NCBI GenBank assembly: GCA_949373155.1 | Contig: CASICK010000009.1 | Location: forward strand, 104,062 to 168,061 | DNA length: 64,000 nucleotides | Source of the DNA: an uncultured Synechococcus sp. | GTDB taxonomy: Bacteria > Cyanobacteriota > Cyanobacteriia > PCC-6307 > Cyanobiaceae | Direction: 5' to 3' | Part shown: positions 9,104 to 19,129 of the stretch, piece by piece | Numbering within the stretch: position 1 is the first letter of the stretch | How the letters are laid out: each line of letters begins with the position of its first letter | Notes under the pieces: generated by a model | What the model saw: the letters and a program-made list of their open reading frames with translations, nothing else | What the model was told of the DNA's origin: nothing | Database searches by the model: none | Program-made: the position numbers and the translations under genes

Positions 9104-9439
9104 TCATTCCTCGCGCTCTTTTTGGCGTAACTGCTGCTCAAGGCGATCGATTCTTCCCCGCAGCTCATCGAGTTCTCTCTGACTGGCCAAACCGAGGTCT
9201 TGAATGATGTTGTCGCGGTTGCGTTCGAGGTTGCGGCCCATCTGCTGCTCGAGTTCTGGCGTTTCGCCGCGCAAAGCCTTGAGCACATCGTCCACAAGGG
9301 CCGAGGCATGGGTTGAATCAAGGCGGCCGCTGCTCACCCATTCCTGAGTGACGTAACGCAGCCGATCGGCAACAAGCGTTGTGGTGCCGAGACCGCGAAG
9401 CAGGAGCTGCTGCAGGGGATTAGCGGTATCCATAGCCAT
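9104..9439 (-). CDS. Small helical coiled-coil protein, phasin-like
   Basis: 111 residues, almost wholly helical. The N-terminal part (ANPLQQLLLRGLGTTTLVADRLRYV) leads to a C-terminal heptad-rich segment (ELDELRGRIDRLEQQLRQ, about 88-105). The pattern resembles cyanobacterial proteins loosely assigned to the phasin/PhaF-like helical group; function is unknown. The ATG at 9439 lies head to head with lnt, whose start is 47 bases away, so the two share a very short divergent promoter region. Confidence 0.75.
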   Translation of the reverse strand: MAMDTANPLQQLLLRGLGTTTLVADRLRYVTQEWVSSGRLDSTHASALVDDVLKALRGETPELEQQMGRNLERNRDNIIQDLGLASQRELDELRGRIDRLEQQLRQKEREE

Positions 9440-9485
9440 ACGGGTGCGTCTCGATTCAGGATGGCTTCATCTCCCGCCACTGACC

Positions 9486-11003
9486 ATGGGAAATGACCGA
9501 TCCCTGGTGCTCCTTCAGGGGCTGCTGGGGGGACTGCTCGCAGGCGTTGCTCTGACTGTGTCGGGCCCTTGGTGGATGGTGCCGGCCCTGGCGCTGCTCT
9601 GGGCCGCGTCCCCCAGTTTTCTGGCCTCCGCGCTCTGGGGTGGAGTGGCTGTCCTGGTGAGCCATCGCTGGTTGTTGGCGTTGCATCCCCTGATGTGGAT
9701 CGGGGTTCCCGCCGCACTCAGCCTGCCGGTTGCTGCTGCGATCTGGTTGGCCTGTGCCCTGCTGGCAGCTCTGTTGCTGGCTTGTTGGAGTGGTCTTATT
9801 AACCGCCTGCCCTTGCGGGGGAGCTTGACCCATGCCGTGCTGGCCGCGGCTGTGTGGGGATTGGCGGAAGTGGCCCTATCCCAAAGCCCTGTGTTTTGGA
9901 TCGGTGTGGGTGGAAGCGTGCTTCCGGCTGATCCACCACTAGCTGGGTTGAGTCGCTGGATCGGAGAGGGCGGACTGGCTGCCCTGCAACTGCTACTCGG
10001 CTGGTGGCTGTGGCGTTTGCTCACGATGTCTCGTCGGGAGTCGGGTTGGCCTGGACTGCTGGCCGGCGGCCTGCTGAGCCTTGTTGTTGTTCACGGGGTG
10101 GGGGCCCTGTTGCTGCAACACCCTGAAACGATTGGGGGCCAATCCGATCTCGCGGAATACAGCGTTGGCCTCTGGCAACCCGCCATTCCCACCCGCGAGA
10201 AATTTTCTGCGCAACGCCAACGCGACTTGCCCGGACGTCTACAAGCTGCGCTTCACGAGGCTGATGCTGCTGATGCGGACTGGTTGCTGGCACCGGAGGG
10301 CACGCTGCCGCTCAATGATTCCCTCAGCGCACCGGCTCCGATTCCATTGATGAGCGGGGGGTTTCGCTGGTCGCGGGGACGTCAACGCAGCGCCATGTTG
10401 TTGGTGGACGGTGACGGCACCACGCCGGTCGCCTCGATTGATAAACATCGATTGGTGCCATTGGGGGAGTGGGTTCCGTCCTGGCTTGGTCTCAGTGGTC
10501 TGTCTGCCATCGGTGGCCTGGAGGCTGGAGAGCCATCCAGGCTTTGGCGCTGGGGCGGTCCACCTGCTGCTGTTGCTATCTGCTACGAGATCAGCAACGG
10601 AGCGGCGCTAGCTCGCGCAGTGGCTGATGGGGCGGAGTGGATCCTTGCTGCGGCAAACCTTGACCCCTACCCCGGCCTGCTTCAGCAGCAGTATTTGGCA
10701 TTGGCCCAGCTGCGCAGTTTGGAAACGGCCAGACCGCTGTTATCTACGGCGAATACTGGTCCAACGGCCATGATCCGTGCGAATGGGCAGGTCGCAGAGC
10801 GCTTGGCGACGTTTGATCAAGGCCTTTTGGTGGTGCCGCTTCAACCACGCAAGGGTTTGACGGGATATGTGCTCTGGGGAGAGGCTCCACTGTTGTTGAT
10901 GCTTGGAGCCTCGTCGCTGGTGTTGATTAGATCGGCGAGTCGATCAGGCCCCCGCCAAGTACGACCTCGCCGTCGTAAAACACCGCCCCTTGACCAGGAG
11001 TGA
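9486..11003 (+). CDS. lnt: Apolipoprotein N-acyltransferase
   Basis: 505 residues from ATG 9486; an upstream in-frame extension would run antisense into the neighbouring gene and is unlikely. Lnt adds the third acyl chain to membrane lipoproteins. About six N-terminal membrane spans (residues 8-200) precede a nitrilase domain with the expected triad: E271 in [10 protein letters not shown]320 in [12 protein letters not shown] and C366 in AICYEI. One membrane span closes the protein near residues 465-490. The last 77 bases overlap the 3' end of mnmA on the opposite strand. Confidence 0.94.
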   Translation: MGNDRSLVLLQGLLGGLLAGVALTVSGPWWMVPALALLWAASPSFLASALWGGVAVLVSHRWLLALHPLMWIGVPAALSLPVAAAIWLACALLAALLLACWSGLINRLPLRGSLTHAVLAAAVWGLAEVALSQSPVFWIGVGGSVLPADPPLAGLSRWIGEGGLAALQLLLGWWLWRLLTMSRRESGWPGLLAGGLLSLVVVHGVGALLLQHPETIGGQSDLAEYSVGLWQPAIPTREKFSAQRQRDLPGRLQAALHEADAADADWLLAPEGTLPLNDSLSAPAPIPLMSGGFRWSRGRQRSAMLLVDGDGTTPVASIDKHRLVPLGEWVPSWLGLSGLSAIGGLEAGEPSRLWRWGGPPAAVAICYEISNGAALARAVADGAEWILAAANLDPYPGLLQQQYLALAQLRSLETARPLLSTANTGPTAMIRANGQVAERLATFDQGLLVVPLQPRKGLTGYVLWGEAPLLLMLGASSLVLIRSASRSGPRQVRPRRRKTPPLDQE

Positions 11004-12102
11004 TCGAAAACTGCGGCTCCTGGAAGGTGAGCTTGCAGCGATGGGGGCGGTCTCCGGCCCGATCGTCAGCATTGGCTTCAATGCAAGTTAGATGGGCACG
11101 CACGGGTTCGCTGCGATAACGCACTTGCACCTCCACCTCCATGGCTGAACCGAGTGGGGGTGGGGCGATCGAGACCCAGTTCACAGCGCCAACCTGGCAG
11201 CCTGTGCGGCCAGCTTCTGCCCTCGTGGCGACCACCACCTGGTTCATGGCGGCATCGAGTTTCACCACATGCAGCGGTTCACTCCAGGCAATCCCTAAGC
11301 CTTTGCGCTGACCAATGGTGAAATGTTCAATGCCGTCGTGCTGTCCGACTACCGATCCGTCTTGCAGCACGATTTCACCGTCCCGTGGTGGAAGGTAGGC
11401 ATCGAGGAACGCGCGCATGGAGCCGTGGTGATCGGCCAGGCAAAGGTCTTGGCTTTCTGGCTTGTCGGCGGTGCGTAATCCGTGGCGCCCCGCTTCAAGG
11501 CGGGTGTCGGCCTTGGTGAGTTCACCGAGTGGAAAGACCACGCGAGCCAAGACTTCCTGGGGCAGGTCATAGAGGAAATAACTCTGGTCTTTGCGGCTGT
11601 CGAGACCTCGTAGCAGTTTCCAGCGGCCGTCTTCCAGGTCCAGGCGGATGCGGGCGTAATGGCCTGTGGCGATCCTGGGAAGATTGCGCTCCCGTTCGGC
11701 CCAGTCGAGCATCGGCCCGAATTTCACCGAGCGGTTGCACTTCGAACAGGGCAGGGGTGTGATGCCAGCCCTGTAGCCATCCACCAATCCTTGAACGATT
11801 TCGCGAACGAAGGTCTCCCTTGAATCCACTACGTGGTGGGGCACCCCGAGCTGTTCACAGATTCCGGCAGCATCCACCAGGCCTTCGGCGCAGCAGGCCC
11901 CTTTACCGCTCATCAGCCAGAGCGTGAGGCCCTCCACCTCCCAGCCGGCTTCCACCATGAATGCTGCGGTGAGTGAGCTGTCCACTCCGCCCGAAAGGCC
12001 GACGGCCACACGATGCTCACCAGGCCATTGGCGCAATCGCTCCAGGGCCTCGGCACCGGCTGGGGTTGCTGTGAGGGTGCTCATCTTGGCCTCGGCCGAC
12101 AT
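10927..12102 (-). CDS. mnmA: tRNA-specific 2-thiouridylase
   Basis: 391 residues. It thiolates U34 of tRNA Lys/Glu/Gln using sulfur relayed from a cysteine desulfurase. The PP-loop is LSGGVDSSL (about 36-44). The catalytic cysteine region PLPCSKCN (C119, C122) and the second cysteine in QDLC (about 210) are present. Two starts are possible, 12102 and ATG at residue 7. The [14 protein letters not shown] segment with paired cysteines near residue 70 is typical of the cyanobacterial form. It ends inside the 3' end of lnt. Confidence 0.95.
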   Translation of the reverse strand: MSAEAKMSTLTATPAGAEALERLRQWPGEHRVAVGLSGGVDSSLTAAFMVEAGWEVEGLTLWLMSGKGACCAEGLVDAAGICEQLGVPHHVVDSRETFVREIVQGLVDGYRAGITPLPCSKCNRSVKFGPMLDWAERERNLPRIATGHYARIRLDLEDGRWKLLRGLDSRKDQSYFLYDLPQEVLARVVFPLGELTKADTRLEAGRHGLRTADKPESQDLCLADHHGSMRAFLDAYLPPRDGEIVLQDGSVVGQHDGIEHFTIGQRKGLGIAWSEPLHVVKLDAAMNQVVVATRAEAGRTGCQVGAVNWVSIAPPPLGSAMEVEVQVRYRSEPVRAHLTCIEANADDRAGDRPHRCKLTFQEPQFSITPGQGAVFYDGEVVLGGGLIDSPI

Positions 12103-12152
12103 GGGCGGGCATCGCTGTATGACTCCATAGTGAGGGCCCGGGTGTTTTTGGC

Positions 12153-13706
12153 TTGGTCTGGCCTTCCCTTGATGCGGAGCACTGGCTCGTCAGTGCAGAA
12201 CAAATGCTGGCCTTGGAGCAGGAATGGCTGGGGAGTGGTTTGCCCGTTGCCGCCTTGATGGAGGCCGTTGGCAAGGCGATGGCTGAGTGGTGTCTTCAGC
12301 GGCGGAAGCGTTTGGAGCTGGGCGTGTTGGTGTTGGTGGGACCTGGCCACAACGGTGGTGATGGGTTGGTGGTGGCGAGGCTGTTGCTGCATGCCGGAGT
12401 GGAGGTGAAACTGTGGGCCCCGCTGCCGCTCCGGCAAGGGCTCACCCAAGCGCATTGGCGTCATCTCGAGTGGCTTGGTGCAACTGTTTTGGAGACGGAG
12501 CCGGATCCGAGGGATTCAGCTCTCTGGGTGGAGGCTCTGTTTGGATTGGGACAACATCGTCCTCTCCCAGAAGGATTGGCGCTGTTGTTCAGCGAACGCG
12601 AGCGTGTTCAGCCGGGCCGGCTGATCAGCTTGGATGTGCCTGCGGGGATGCATTCCAACCACGGCCGGATGGAGGCCGGAGGTGGGGCTGTGGCCTCCGA
12701 CACGTTGTGCGTGGTTCTAGTCAAACGTGGGTTGGTTCAGGACGCAGCTCTGGCCAACGTGGGCCGGGTGCATCGCTTGGATCCTGGTGCTCCCCCCAAG
12801 TTGATTGATCAACTTGGGGCACCTGCTGTTTTGCGGTTGATGGCGAGGGATCTGGAGACCCTGCCGGTTCCCCAAGGCGCGCCAACGGCGATGAAATATC
12901 AGCGTGGCCGTGTGATGTTGATGGCAGGAAGTGAGAGATATCGCGGTGCAGCACTCCTGGCGGCCCATGGGGCCATGGCGAGTGGGGTGGGAAGTCTGAA
13001 AGCCGCGTTGCCTGATGCTGTCGCTGATGCCATCTGGCAATGGATTCCTGAGTTGGTGCTTTCGGCTGCATTACCGGCGACCGCATCGGGAGGATTGGCT
13101 TGGGGGCCATGGCTGGCTGATGCAGATCTATCTCGCTTGGATGCGCTGTTGCTGGGGCCTGGTATTGGATCGCTAGACGGGGAGTGGGATGCCTGGGCAG
13201 AGCCCTTGGTGTCGTTCGAAGGGCTGCTTGTGCTGGATGCCGATGGGCTCAACGCCTTGGCCGCCTCGAAGCAAGGATGGCGCTGGCTTTGCCGGCGTGA
13301 GTTCCCAACCTGGATCACCCCGCATCGCAGTGAATTTGCACGGCTTTTTCCTGATTTCAGTGGGCGGGAACCGCTGGAGCGCGCGCAATGGGCAGCGGCA
13401 GAAAGTGGAACCGTTGTGTTGCTTAAGGGGGCCCACTCATTGATTGCTGATCCGAATGGTGTGGTGCATCAACTCGTTGACACCTCTGCGCAGGTGGCTC
13501 GTACGGGCCTGGGAGATCTGTTGGCTGGATTTGCCGTTGGCTGGGGCGCGCGCTGCTGGGCTTGCGGAGAGGAGCCGCGGGGAGCAACCCTTGCCGCCGC
13601 CGCTTTGCTCCATGCCGAGGCGTCACGAACCAGTGAAAACGCCACGACTGCTAGCGAAATTGCGAAAAACCTTGCTGAGATCACCCGACGGATTTGTGCG
13701 AATTAA
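12153..13706 (+). CDS. nnr: Bifunctional NAD(P)H-hydrate epimerase/dehydratase
   Basis: 517-residue fusion of the YjeF N-terminal epimerase (about 1-215; [14 protein letters not shown] and LDVPAG) with the C-terminal ADP/ATP-dependent dehydratase (about 230-517; [27 protein letters not shown]). It repairs hydrated NADH/NADPH in the cytosol. The TTG at 12153 is the only sensible start in frame and lies 50 bases from the mnmA start, divergent. A run of about 150 AT-rich bases separates it from the sigma factor. Confidence 0.93.
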   Translation: MVWPSLDAEHWLVSAEQMLALEQEWLGSGLPVAALMEAVGKAMAEWCLQRRKRLELGVLVLVGPGHNGGDGLVVARLLLHAGVEVKLWAPLPLRQGLTQAHWRHLEWLGATVLETEPDPRDSALWVEALFGLGQHRPLPEGLALLFSERERVQPGRLISLDVPAGMHSNHGRMEAGGGAVASDTLCVVLVKRGLVQDAALANVGRVHRLDPGAPPKLIDQLGAPAVLRLMARDLETLPVPQGAPTAMKYQRGRVMLMAGSERYRGAALLAAHGAMASGVGSLKAALPDAVADAIWQWIPELVLSAALPATASGGLAWGPWLADADLSRLDALLLGPGIGSLDGEWDAWAEPLVSFEGLLVLDADGLNALAASKQGWRWLCRREFPTWITPHRSEFARLFPDFSGREPLERAQWAAAESGTVVLLKGAHSLIADPNGVVHQLVDTSAQVARTGLGDLLAGFAVGWGARCWACGEEPRGATLAAAALLHAEASRTSENATTASEIAKNLAEITRRICAN

Positions 13707-13858
13707 TGATTAAAAAATTGAAGAAGTTTGAAAATGCACACAATTCAAAACGGGCAAATGTGTCGTTTTCCTTTCACGAATCTGAAGGGTTGCTGAAAAC
13801 ATTTGGGTTTATCGTTTTTTCATAGGAAAGTCTCTCCACGCCAAAGAGACGAGTTGAC

Positions 13859-14800
13859 ATGGTTTCCTCAACAGCTCGGACCTCCGAGACCCAGAGACGC
13901 AGAAGCAGTGATCCGATTAGTTGGTACCTATCGACGATTGGGCGAATACCCCTGCTGACAGCTGCTGAAGAAATTGAGCTGGGAAATCAGGTTCAGAAGT
14001 TCATGGAGCTGACGCAAGACGGCTCTGTTCCTTCCGACAGCGAGGAGTTCAGCACCAAGGATCGACGCATGATTCGGGTTGGTCAGCGCGCGAAGCAGCG
14101 GATGATGAAGGCCAATCTTCGTCTGGTGGTGAGTGTCGCGAAGAAATATCAAGGCAAGGGCCTTGAGCTTCTTGATCTCATCCAAGAAGGATCCCTTGGC
14201 TTGGAAAGGGCTGTCGAGAAATTTGACCCAACCCGCGGATATAAGTTTTCGACCTACGCCTTTTGGTGGATTCGCCAGAGCATGACGCGAGCCATTGCTT
14301 GTCAGTCGCGAACCATTCGTCTGCCAGTGCACTTAAGCGAGCGTCTCACCACGATCCGCAAGGTGAGTTTGGATTTAGCTCACAAGCTCGGAGCAATGCC
14401 GAGTCGCCTCGAGATCTCAGAAGCGTTGGATATGCCTGTTGAGGAGCTCGACTCCTTGCTACGCCAAGCGCTCACCACCAGCAGTCTTGATGCACCTGTG
14501 AATGGAGAGGATGGCCGCAGTTTCCTTGGCGATTTGATTGCAGACTCTTCTGCGGAAGAGCCGCTCGACAAAGTTGAACAGCGCATCCACCACGAACAAC
14601 TTGGCCGCTGGTTGAGTCATCTCAGTGAGCAGGAGCAACACGTGCTCACGCTGCGTTTTGGATTAAACGGCAACGAACGCCACACCTTGGCTCAAATTGG
14701 TCGTTTGCTCGATGTCTCGCGTGAACGCGTACGCCAGGTGGAATTGAAGTCGCTGCGCAAGTTGCGTAATCTCACCCGTCGTATTGCTCCCACTTTTTGA
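13859..14800 (+). CDS. RNA polymerase sigma factor, group 2 sigma-70 type
   Basis: 313 residues. It opens with SDPISWYLSTIGRIPLLTAAEE (region 1.2), then region 2 (NLRLVVSVAKKYQ, LELLDLIQEG, and 2.4 KFSTYAFWWIRQSMTRAI near residue 128), region 3, and region 4 with helix-turn-helix TLAQIGRLLDVSRERVRQVE near residue 274. It lacks the long acidic region 1.1 of the primary RpoD, so it is an alternative group 2 factor, a class expanded in cyanobacteria for stress and diel responses. The 152-base leader is AT-rich. The stop lies in a GATT repeat. The paralogue (SigB, C, D or E type) cannot be fixed by eye. Confidence 0.93.
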   Translation: MVSSTARTSETQRRRSSDPISWYLSTIGRIPLLTAAEEIELGNQVQKFMELTQDGSVPSDSEEFSTKDRRMIRVGQRAKQRMMKANLRLVVSVAKKYQGKGLELLDLIQEGSLGLERAVEKFDPTRGYKFSTYAFWWIRQSMTRAIACQSRTIRLPVHLSERLTTIRKVSLDLAHKLGAMPSRLEISEALDMPVEELDSLLRQALTTSSLDAPVNGEDGRSFLGDLIADSSAEEPLDKVEQRIHHEQLGRWLSHLSEQEQHVLTLRFGLNGNERHTLAQIGRLLDVSRERVRQVELKSLRKLRNLTRRIAPTF

Positions 14801-15244
14801 TTGATTGATTGATGAGTCTGCGGCTGCATTCAAGCCAGTCGTGGAACTCTGTCCTTTTTTCACGAGGTTTCAAAGTCATCTGCCATCACTCCATCGAAAG
14901 CGATGGCTTGAGTGCAGAGGTGCTCTCATGTGGGGTCTGAGCAAAGTGCTGATGAACAGCTCAATCAGAAGCAATCTTGTGACTTGTTCGTTCGTTTTAG
15001 ATCCTCAAAAAGTGATTGAGCACTAACCATTATCTTTAATGGTTGGGTATCAGCCAAAATTTTTGTCGGATGGGTTGGTTTTAGTCAGAATGGATTCAAT
15101 CAATTTTTGATTGATGCCTAGAACCTTTCACTGCTCCCGTTATGAGCGCATAGGAACGGCTTCAGAAAACCAAAACCCACAGACCGGAAGGTTTTGGTAA
15201 CAAGCAGGTGAGATATTTCTGCCTTCATCCTTGAGACGAAACAC
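14801..15244 (+). other. Gene-free stretch with several inverted repeats
   Basis: No convincing ORF is seen. It begins with four GATT units continuing from the sigma stop codon. Possible RNA hairpins are CTAACCATTA/TAATGGTTGG around TCTT (15023-15046) and TCAATCAA/TTGATTGA near 15110, neither followed by a strong T run. A 9-bp inverted repeat at 15169-15198 is listed separately. It may hold the sigma factor terminator and the promoter of the small operon that follows. Confidence 0.5.
15169..15198. repeat. 9-bp inverted repeat upstream of small operon
   Basis: ACCAAAACC and GGTTTTGGT are perfect inverted copies separated by 12 bases, starting 76 bases before the first gene of the three-gene operon. 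The symmetric arms and position fit either a repressor site or a leader hairpin. No T run follows, so a terminator is less likely. Confidence 0.45.
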
Positions 15245-15451
15245 TTGAACGAACCCAATCAGCCCAGAAAGCCTAGAGCGCTCACTTACACGGAAATGAT
15301 GAATGGTGGACAACAACAAATGGATGGAGCAACTCATCAGCAAGAGGTGAGCCTGCAGCGAAGAAAGGATGTATATGAGCGCTCTGTCGAGCACCTCGAG
15401 CAGTCCTTCAACACTGAAGCTGATCGAATTGGTGATGACACTGAGATCTGA
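15245..15451 (+). CDS. Small charged protein, first gene of a three-gene unknown operon
   Basis: 68 residues from TTG 15245 (an ATG at residue 18 is an alternative). The N-terminus is basic with prolines (PNQPRKPRALTY); the C-terminal half is a charged helix ending in Asp/Glu. There is no signal or membrane segment. Its stop (TGA) overlaps the ATG of the next gene as TGATG, strong evidence that it is translated. I do not recognise a family. Confidence 0.6.
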   Translation: MNEPNQPRKPRALTYTEMMNGGQQQMDGATHQQEVSLQRRKDVYERSVEHLEQSFNTEADRIGDDTEI

Positions 15452-15816
15452 TGAGTGCGCTTGCTTGCCTTGTTGTTTCGGCGTTTCTTGCCTATCTGAT
15501 CGCTCAGTTCGGAAAGAGACGTGCTGCCAGCAAAAGCACCACAGCTTGGCGTGAAGCTTCAGAGCTTGTCTTTGACAGGAACCTGCGCTTCCAGATCAAA
15601 CAGGAATACGAAAATGGTATGGAACCCAGTAATGCTGATGGCTATGCCGCATCCAGAGACTCCCTCGTTAGCCATTTGGCTTCCAATCTGTTGATGTTGG
15701 CTAATAGGCGGCTGGAGATAGAGCCGCCTAGGAGTGAGGCTGAGGAGTTCGTTCGTCAGCACTGTGATCTTGACGACGACGTCATTGCAGAAATGTGGAT
15801 TTCAAAGTTCAGCTAA
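15451..15816 (+). CDS. Membrane-anchored helical protein of unknown function
   Basis: 121 residues. One N-terminal membrane segment (about 2-20, ALACLVVSAFLAYLIAQF) followed by basic residues (GKRRAA) suggests a single-pass protein with most of its mass in the cytosol. The rest is a charged helical domain with acidic C-terminus (DLDDDVIAEMW). Both ends overlap neighbouring genes (TGATG upstream, TAATG downstream), so the three are made together. No known domain is recognised. Confidence 0.7.
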   Translation: MSALACLVVSAFLAYLIAQFGKRRAASKSTTAWREASELVFDRNLRFQIKQEYENGMEPSNADGYAASRDSLVSHLASNLLMLANRRLEIEPPRSEAEEFVRQHCDLDDDVIAEMWISKFS

Positions 15817-16001
15817 TGGAAAATGCCCCTGAAAAGAGAGGCCACCTCCCTTGCCGTATCTGCTCAACACCAGTTCCCATCCCTCCGCGTTTCAAACGTG
15901 TAAAAACGGCTGTCTGCTCGAGCTGTGCTCATGAAGGGCTGGATGAAATCGTGACCATCCGGCTTTTCCAAGAGCAGATCGTTGATTTGAGCACCTCGTA
16001 G
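15816..16001 (+). CDS. Small zinc-ribbon-like protein
   Basis: 61 residues from the ATG that shares one base with the previous stop (TAATG). Two CxxC pairs (LPCRIC at about 12-17 and AVCSSC at about 33-38), spaced about 20 residues with basic residues between, form a likely zinc ribbon. It could bind nucleic acid or a protein partner; function unknown. Last gene of the coupled trio. Confidence 0.7.
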   Translation: MENAPEKRGHLPCRICSTPVPIPPRFKRVKTAVCSSCAHEGLDEIVTIRLFQEQIVDLSTS

Positions 16002-16077
16002 TTTCTAAAGGTATTCATCAATTTTCCCTTGTTGTATTGAGACTGATTTTATTGGTTTTGCTTGCTTCTCTTAGTGT

Positions 16078-16893
16078 TTAAAATGTTGAGTAGGGAAAGC
16101 CTAAGTCTGGCTTGTATTGTCTTTTCTCTTTCCCTTTGCATTGATCTTTGACCAATTGAATCCACTGTGCATCATTGACCTTTGCCATTACCCTTGCCTC
16201 GCTTTCTAAACGTCGTTGTTTTGGGTGATAGCTGTGTACATTGATTGCATCACGTTGTGGAAGGCGTGCTGCGATTTGCTGATCATTGAGATAAGGCGCT
16301 CCATTGCGGCAACGGTGTTGAACTGCATGCCATCCCTCATGCTTAAGGGTGTCAATTAATTCAACAAGATCACCATTGTGAAAGCCCTGGCACATCACCA
16401 CTAATTCGTTTTTAATTCGGTAATAGCCATATAAATTTCTGCCTTTACATCCCCAGGTTTTGGAATTATTTGACCAAAGAATAGATCTTTGTCCAAGAAC
16501 TTGTTGGATTGCTTCCCCCAGCTTCTCTAGCCTCGGACTGTCGAGATGGTGAGGTGTCGTAGACATCGTTTTGATTTCACGTCCGTGTTCCCTGGCTGTT
16601 TGTTTAATCCTTGATCTATCTGTGGTGTGTCCTTTGATGCATGAGAAGAAATTTGCTTCCTGCTTGCATTTTTGGATGCTTGGTGCAGCGACCTTAAAAG
16701 CATTTATTCCCAATTTGGTTAATCCAGAGATACAGCGCTTCTTTGCCAAAGGTTCTTCAGGATTTCCTGTTTTCAGGTTTGTCCCGCAAACCATCTCTGC
16801 GTAGCTTTGAACTTGTGCCTGCATCGAAGCATCCGCAGTCATCGTTGAGGCGAGCGACGATAGGCCCAGTGCTACGAAGACAAGAGTGCGCAT
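16078..16893 (-). CDS. Secreted protein with HExxH zinc-protease signature
   Basis: 271 residues from ATG 16893 (an upstream ATG at 16923 would put ten residues before the signal peptide). Residues 1-22 (TLVFVALGLSSLAS) are a clear signal peptide. The mature part has eight cysteines, probably disulfide-bonded outside the cytosol, and a single LKHEGWHAVQHRC segment near residue 185 matching HExxH; a downstream E in LESEARVMA could be the third ligand, as in gluzincin-type folds. It may be a periplasmic peptidase, but no named family is recognised. AT-richer than the core genes around it. Confidence 0.7.
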   Translation of the reverse strand: MRTLVFVALGLSSLASTMTADASMQAQVQSYAEMVCGTNLKTGNPEEPLAKKRCISGLTKLGINAFKVAAPSIQKCKQEANFFSCIKGHTTDRSRIKQTAREHGREIKTMSTTPHHLDSPRLEKLGEAIQQVLGQRSILWSNNSKTWGCKGRNLYGYYRIKNELVVMCQGFHNGDLVELIDTLKHEGWHAVQHRCRNGAPYLNDQQIAARLPQRDAINVHSYHPKQRRLESEARVMAKVNDAQWIQLVKDQCKGKEKRQYKPDLGFPYSTF

Positions 16894-16996
16894 CAGACAA
16901 CCAATCAAGCTATCTCCATCCACTATTAGTCACTACGAAGCTGGTTGATGCGGTTGTTTGATTTCAATCAAAAATATTGAAGAGCTTTGAAAGCTA

Positions 16997-17911
16997 GTGG
17001 CCATCCCTCTCGTTTATCACCAGGCCTATAGCGCGCCTCTGCCGTCTAGTCATCGCTTCCCGATGGCGAAGTTCAGGATGTTGTTTGATGCTCTAAAGAC
17101 GTCGGGTCTAGCCGAATCCGCTCAGGTTCATACACCTCTCCCCGTTCCTCGCCGCTGGCTTGAATCAGTGCATCAGCGGCATTATCACGAGGCGTTTGCG
17201 CGGGGCAAGCTCGATCGTCAAGCTCAGCGAAGGATTGGTCTTCCTGCCACCACACCTTTGGTGCAACGCACCTGGTTAGCGGTGGGGGGGACGCTGCTGA
17301 CGGCCAGGTTGGCTCTTGAGCACGGTGTTGCTTGCCATCTCGCTGGTGGTACTCACCATGCCTTCCCCGATTATGGAAGTGGTTTTTGCATCTTCAATGA
17401 CATTGCGGTCTCAGCCAGGGTTCTTTTGGATGAGGGGCGCTTAACGCGCTTGATGATTGTGGATCTGGATGTGCATCAAGGCGATGCCACCGCGCTGATC
17501 TTTGCTGACGACCCGCGGGTCTTTACGTTTTCTGCTCATGCTGCCTCCAACTTTCCGTCTCGGAAGCAGAGCAGCGATTGGGATTTGCCATTTGCAGATG
17601 GCGTTGAGGATCAGGCCTATGTGGCTGCGGTTGGCGAGGCGATTCCTTCACTTCTTGATCGCTTCAATCCCGAACTGGTGATCTACAACGCTGGAGTTGA
17701 TCCGCATCGAGACGATCGTCTGGGCAGGCTTTGCTTGTCCGATATGGGCCTTTTGCAACGGGATCATCTCGTGTTTGATGCCTGTCTGCGTCGTCAGATC
17801 CCAGTCGCGAGCGTGATTGGCGGAGGGTATGACGCTCTTGACTCTTTGGTGAAGCGTCATGCCCTGGTGTTTCGGGCTGCAGCAGACCAGGCGAGATGGC
17901 ACGGTCTCTAG
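16997..17911 (+). CDS. Histone-deacetylase/acetoin-utilisation family deacetylase
   Basis: 304-residue arginase-fold zinc amidohydrolase, GTG start. Landmarks: GGTHHAFPDYGSGFC (His-His dyad, about 113-128), the metal site VDLDVHQGDAT (about 155-165), NAGVDPHRDD with the third ligand Asp, and GGGYD near the C-terminus. Prokaryotic members remove acyl groups from proteins, polyamines or small metabolites; the substrate here is unknown. It starts 103 bases from the divergent metalloprotease-like gene and ends 11 bases before the pdhA stop, convergent. Confidence 0.93.
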   Translation: MAIPLVYHQAYSAPLPSSHRFPMAKFRMLFDALKTSGLAESAQVHTPLPVPRRWLESVHQRHYHEAFARGKLDRQAQRRIGLPATTPLVQRTWLAVGGTLLTARLALEHGVACHLAGGTHHAFPDYGSGFCIFNDIAVSARVLLDEGRLTRLMIVDLDVHQGDATALIFADDPRVFTFSAHAASNFPSRKQSSDWDLPFADGVEDQAYVAAVGEAIPSLLDRFNPELVIYNAGVDPHRDDRLGRLCLSDMGLLQRDHLVFDACLRRQIPVASVIGGGYDALDSLVKRHALVFRAAADQARWHGL

Positions 17912-17922
17912 CAGGCTGAGCC

Positions 17923-19029
17923 TCAGTCTTCCGCCCAGATGTAGCGCGTCAGTTCCGAGGTATCTGGCTCGGGTGCATTGAGGGCAAAGTCCACGCAGTC
18001 CTGAACTTCAGCATCGATCTCTTTTTCGATCGCGCGGAGCTCATCAGCACGGACCAAACCATCGGAAACGAGATCGCGCTCAAAGGCTTTGAGGGGATCA
18101 CGCTTGGCCCAGAATTGCTTTTCTTCCTCGGCTCGCAGCTCGTCAGGGTCAGCGAGTGAGTGACCCCTGAAGCGGTAGGTAAGGCATTCAAGAACAGTGG
18201 GTCCTTCTCCAGCCCTCGCCCGTTCGATGGCCCGTTCAGCAGCGGCCCGAACGGCAAGCACATCCATGCCATCCACTTCTTCTCCGGCCATGCCGAAGGC
18301 AGCCGCTTTGCGCCAGATCTCTGGATCGCTGGTGGCGCGGTCATGGGCCATGCCGATCGCCCATTTGTTGTTCTCCACCACAAACAAAATAGGTAGTTTC
18401 CACAGCTGGGCCATGTTCAGGCATTCAAAGAATTGCCCGTTGTTGCAGGTACCGTCTCCAAAAAAGGCTGCGGTGACGGAGTCACTACTGGAATCACCCA
18501 TGGCATCACGCTTGTAGCGGCTGGTGAAGGCAGCGCCTAAGGCAACGGGGATGCCCTCGCCGATGAACGCGAAGCCGCCCAGCAGGTGATGGGCTTTGGA
18601 GAACAGGTGCATCGAGCCGCCACGCCCCTTGCTGCAGCCGGTCTCCTTGCCAAACAGCTCACTCATGACTTCACGGGCTGGGACGCCTGCACTCAAGGCA
18701 TGCACGTGATCGCGGTAAGTGCTGCAAAACCAGTCGTGCTGACGCTTCATGGCGCCGATCACGCCCGTACTCACCGCCTCTTGGCCGTTGTATAGGTGAA
18801 CGAAACCGAACATCTTGCCGCGGTAATACATTTCCGCGCATTTGTCTTCAAAACGCCGCCCCAGGGTCATGTCCCGGTAGAGCCTCAGGCCGGTCTCGCG
18901 GTCCACGCTGGCTCTTTTGGTCGTCACTAGAGACGACAAGCGCTCGGCGTGAGCTCCCACCGGGGAGGCCCCATTTGCAAGCTTCTGATCGGTGCCTGCC
19001 GCTGCGCCTACTGCGATGTCCTGACTCAT
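17923..19029 (-). CDS. pdhA: Pyruvate dehydrogenase E1 component, alpha subunit
   Basis: 368 residues. It decarboxylates pyruvate with thiamine diphosphate together with PdhB and passes the acetyl group to E2; LpdA (4.4 kb) is the E3 of the complex. Features: [17 protein letters not shown] (about 68-84), [14 protein letters not shown] site GDGTCNNG (about 188) followed by VENNKWAIG, and the phosphorylation-loop-like [11 protein letters not shown]. The N-terminal 35 residues vary. It is divergent from the Ftn2-like gene. Confidence 0.95.
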   Translation of the reverse strand: MSQDIAVGAAAGTDQKLANGASPVGAHAERLSSLVTTKRASVDRETGLRLYRDMTLGRRFEDKCAEMYYRGKMFGFVHLYNGQEAVSTGVIGAMKRQHDWFCSTYRDHVHALSAGVPAREVMSELFGKETGCSKGRGGSMHLFSKAHHLLGGFAFIGEGIPVALGAAFTSRYKRDAMGDSSSDSVTAAFFGDGTCNNGQFFECLNMAQLWKLPILFVVENNKWAIGMAHDRATSDPEIWRKAAAFGMAGEEVDGMDVLAVRAAAERAIERARAGEGPTVLECLTYRFRGHSLADPDELRAEEEKQFWAKRDPLKAFERDLVSDGLVRADELRAIEKEIDAEVQDCVDFALNAPEPDTSELTRYIWAED

Positions 19030-19129
19030 GGCACCACCTATTTGAGAGGAACTTTAAGGGGCCGTGTTGAGCGAATGGGCAAAACCCCTTTCACTGCCTA
19101 AAATCTGCCTGCTAACGAGCGCAACGCTG

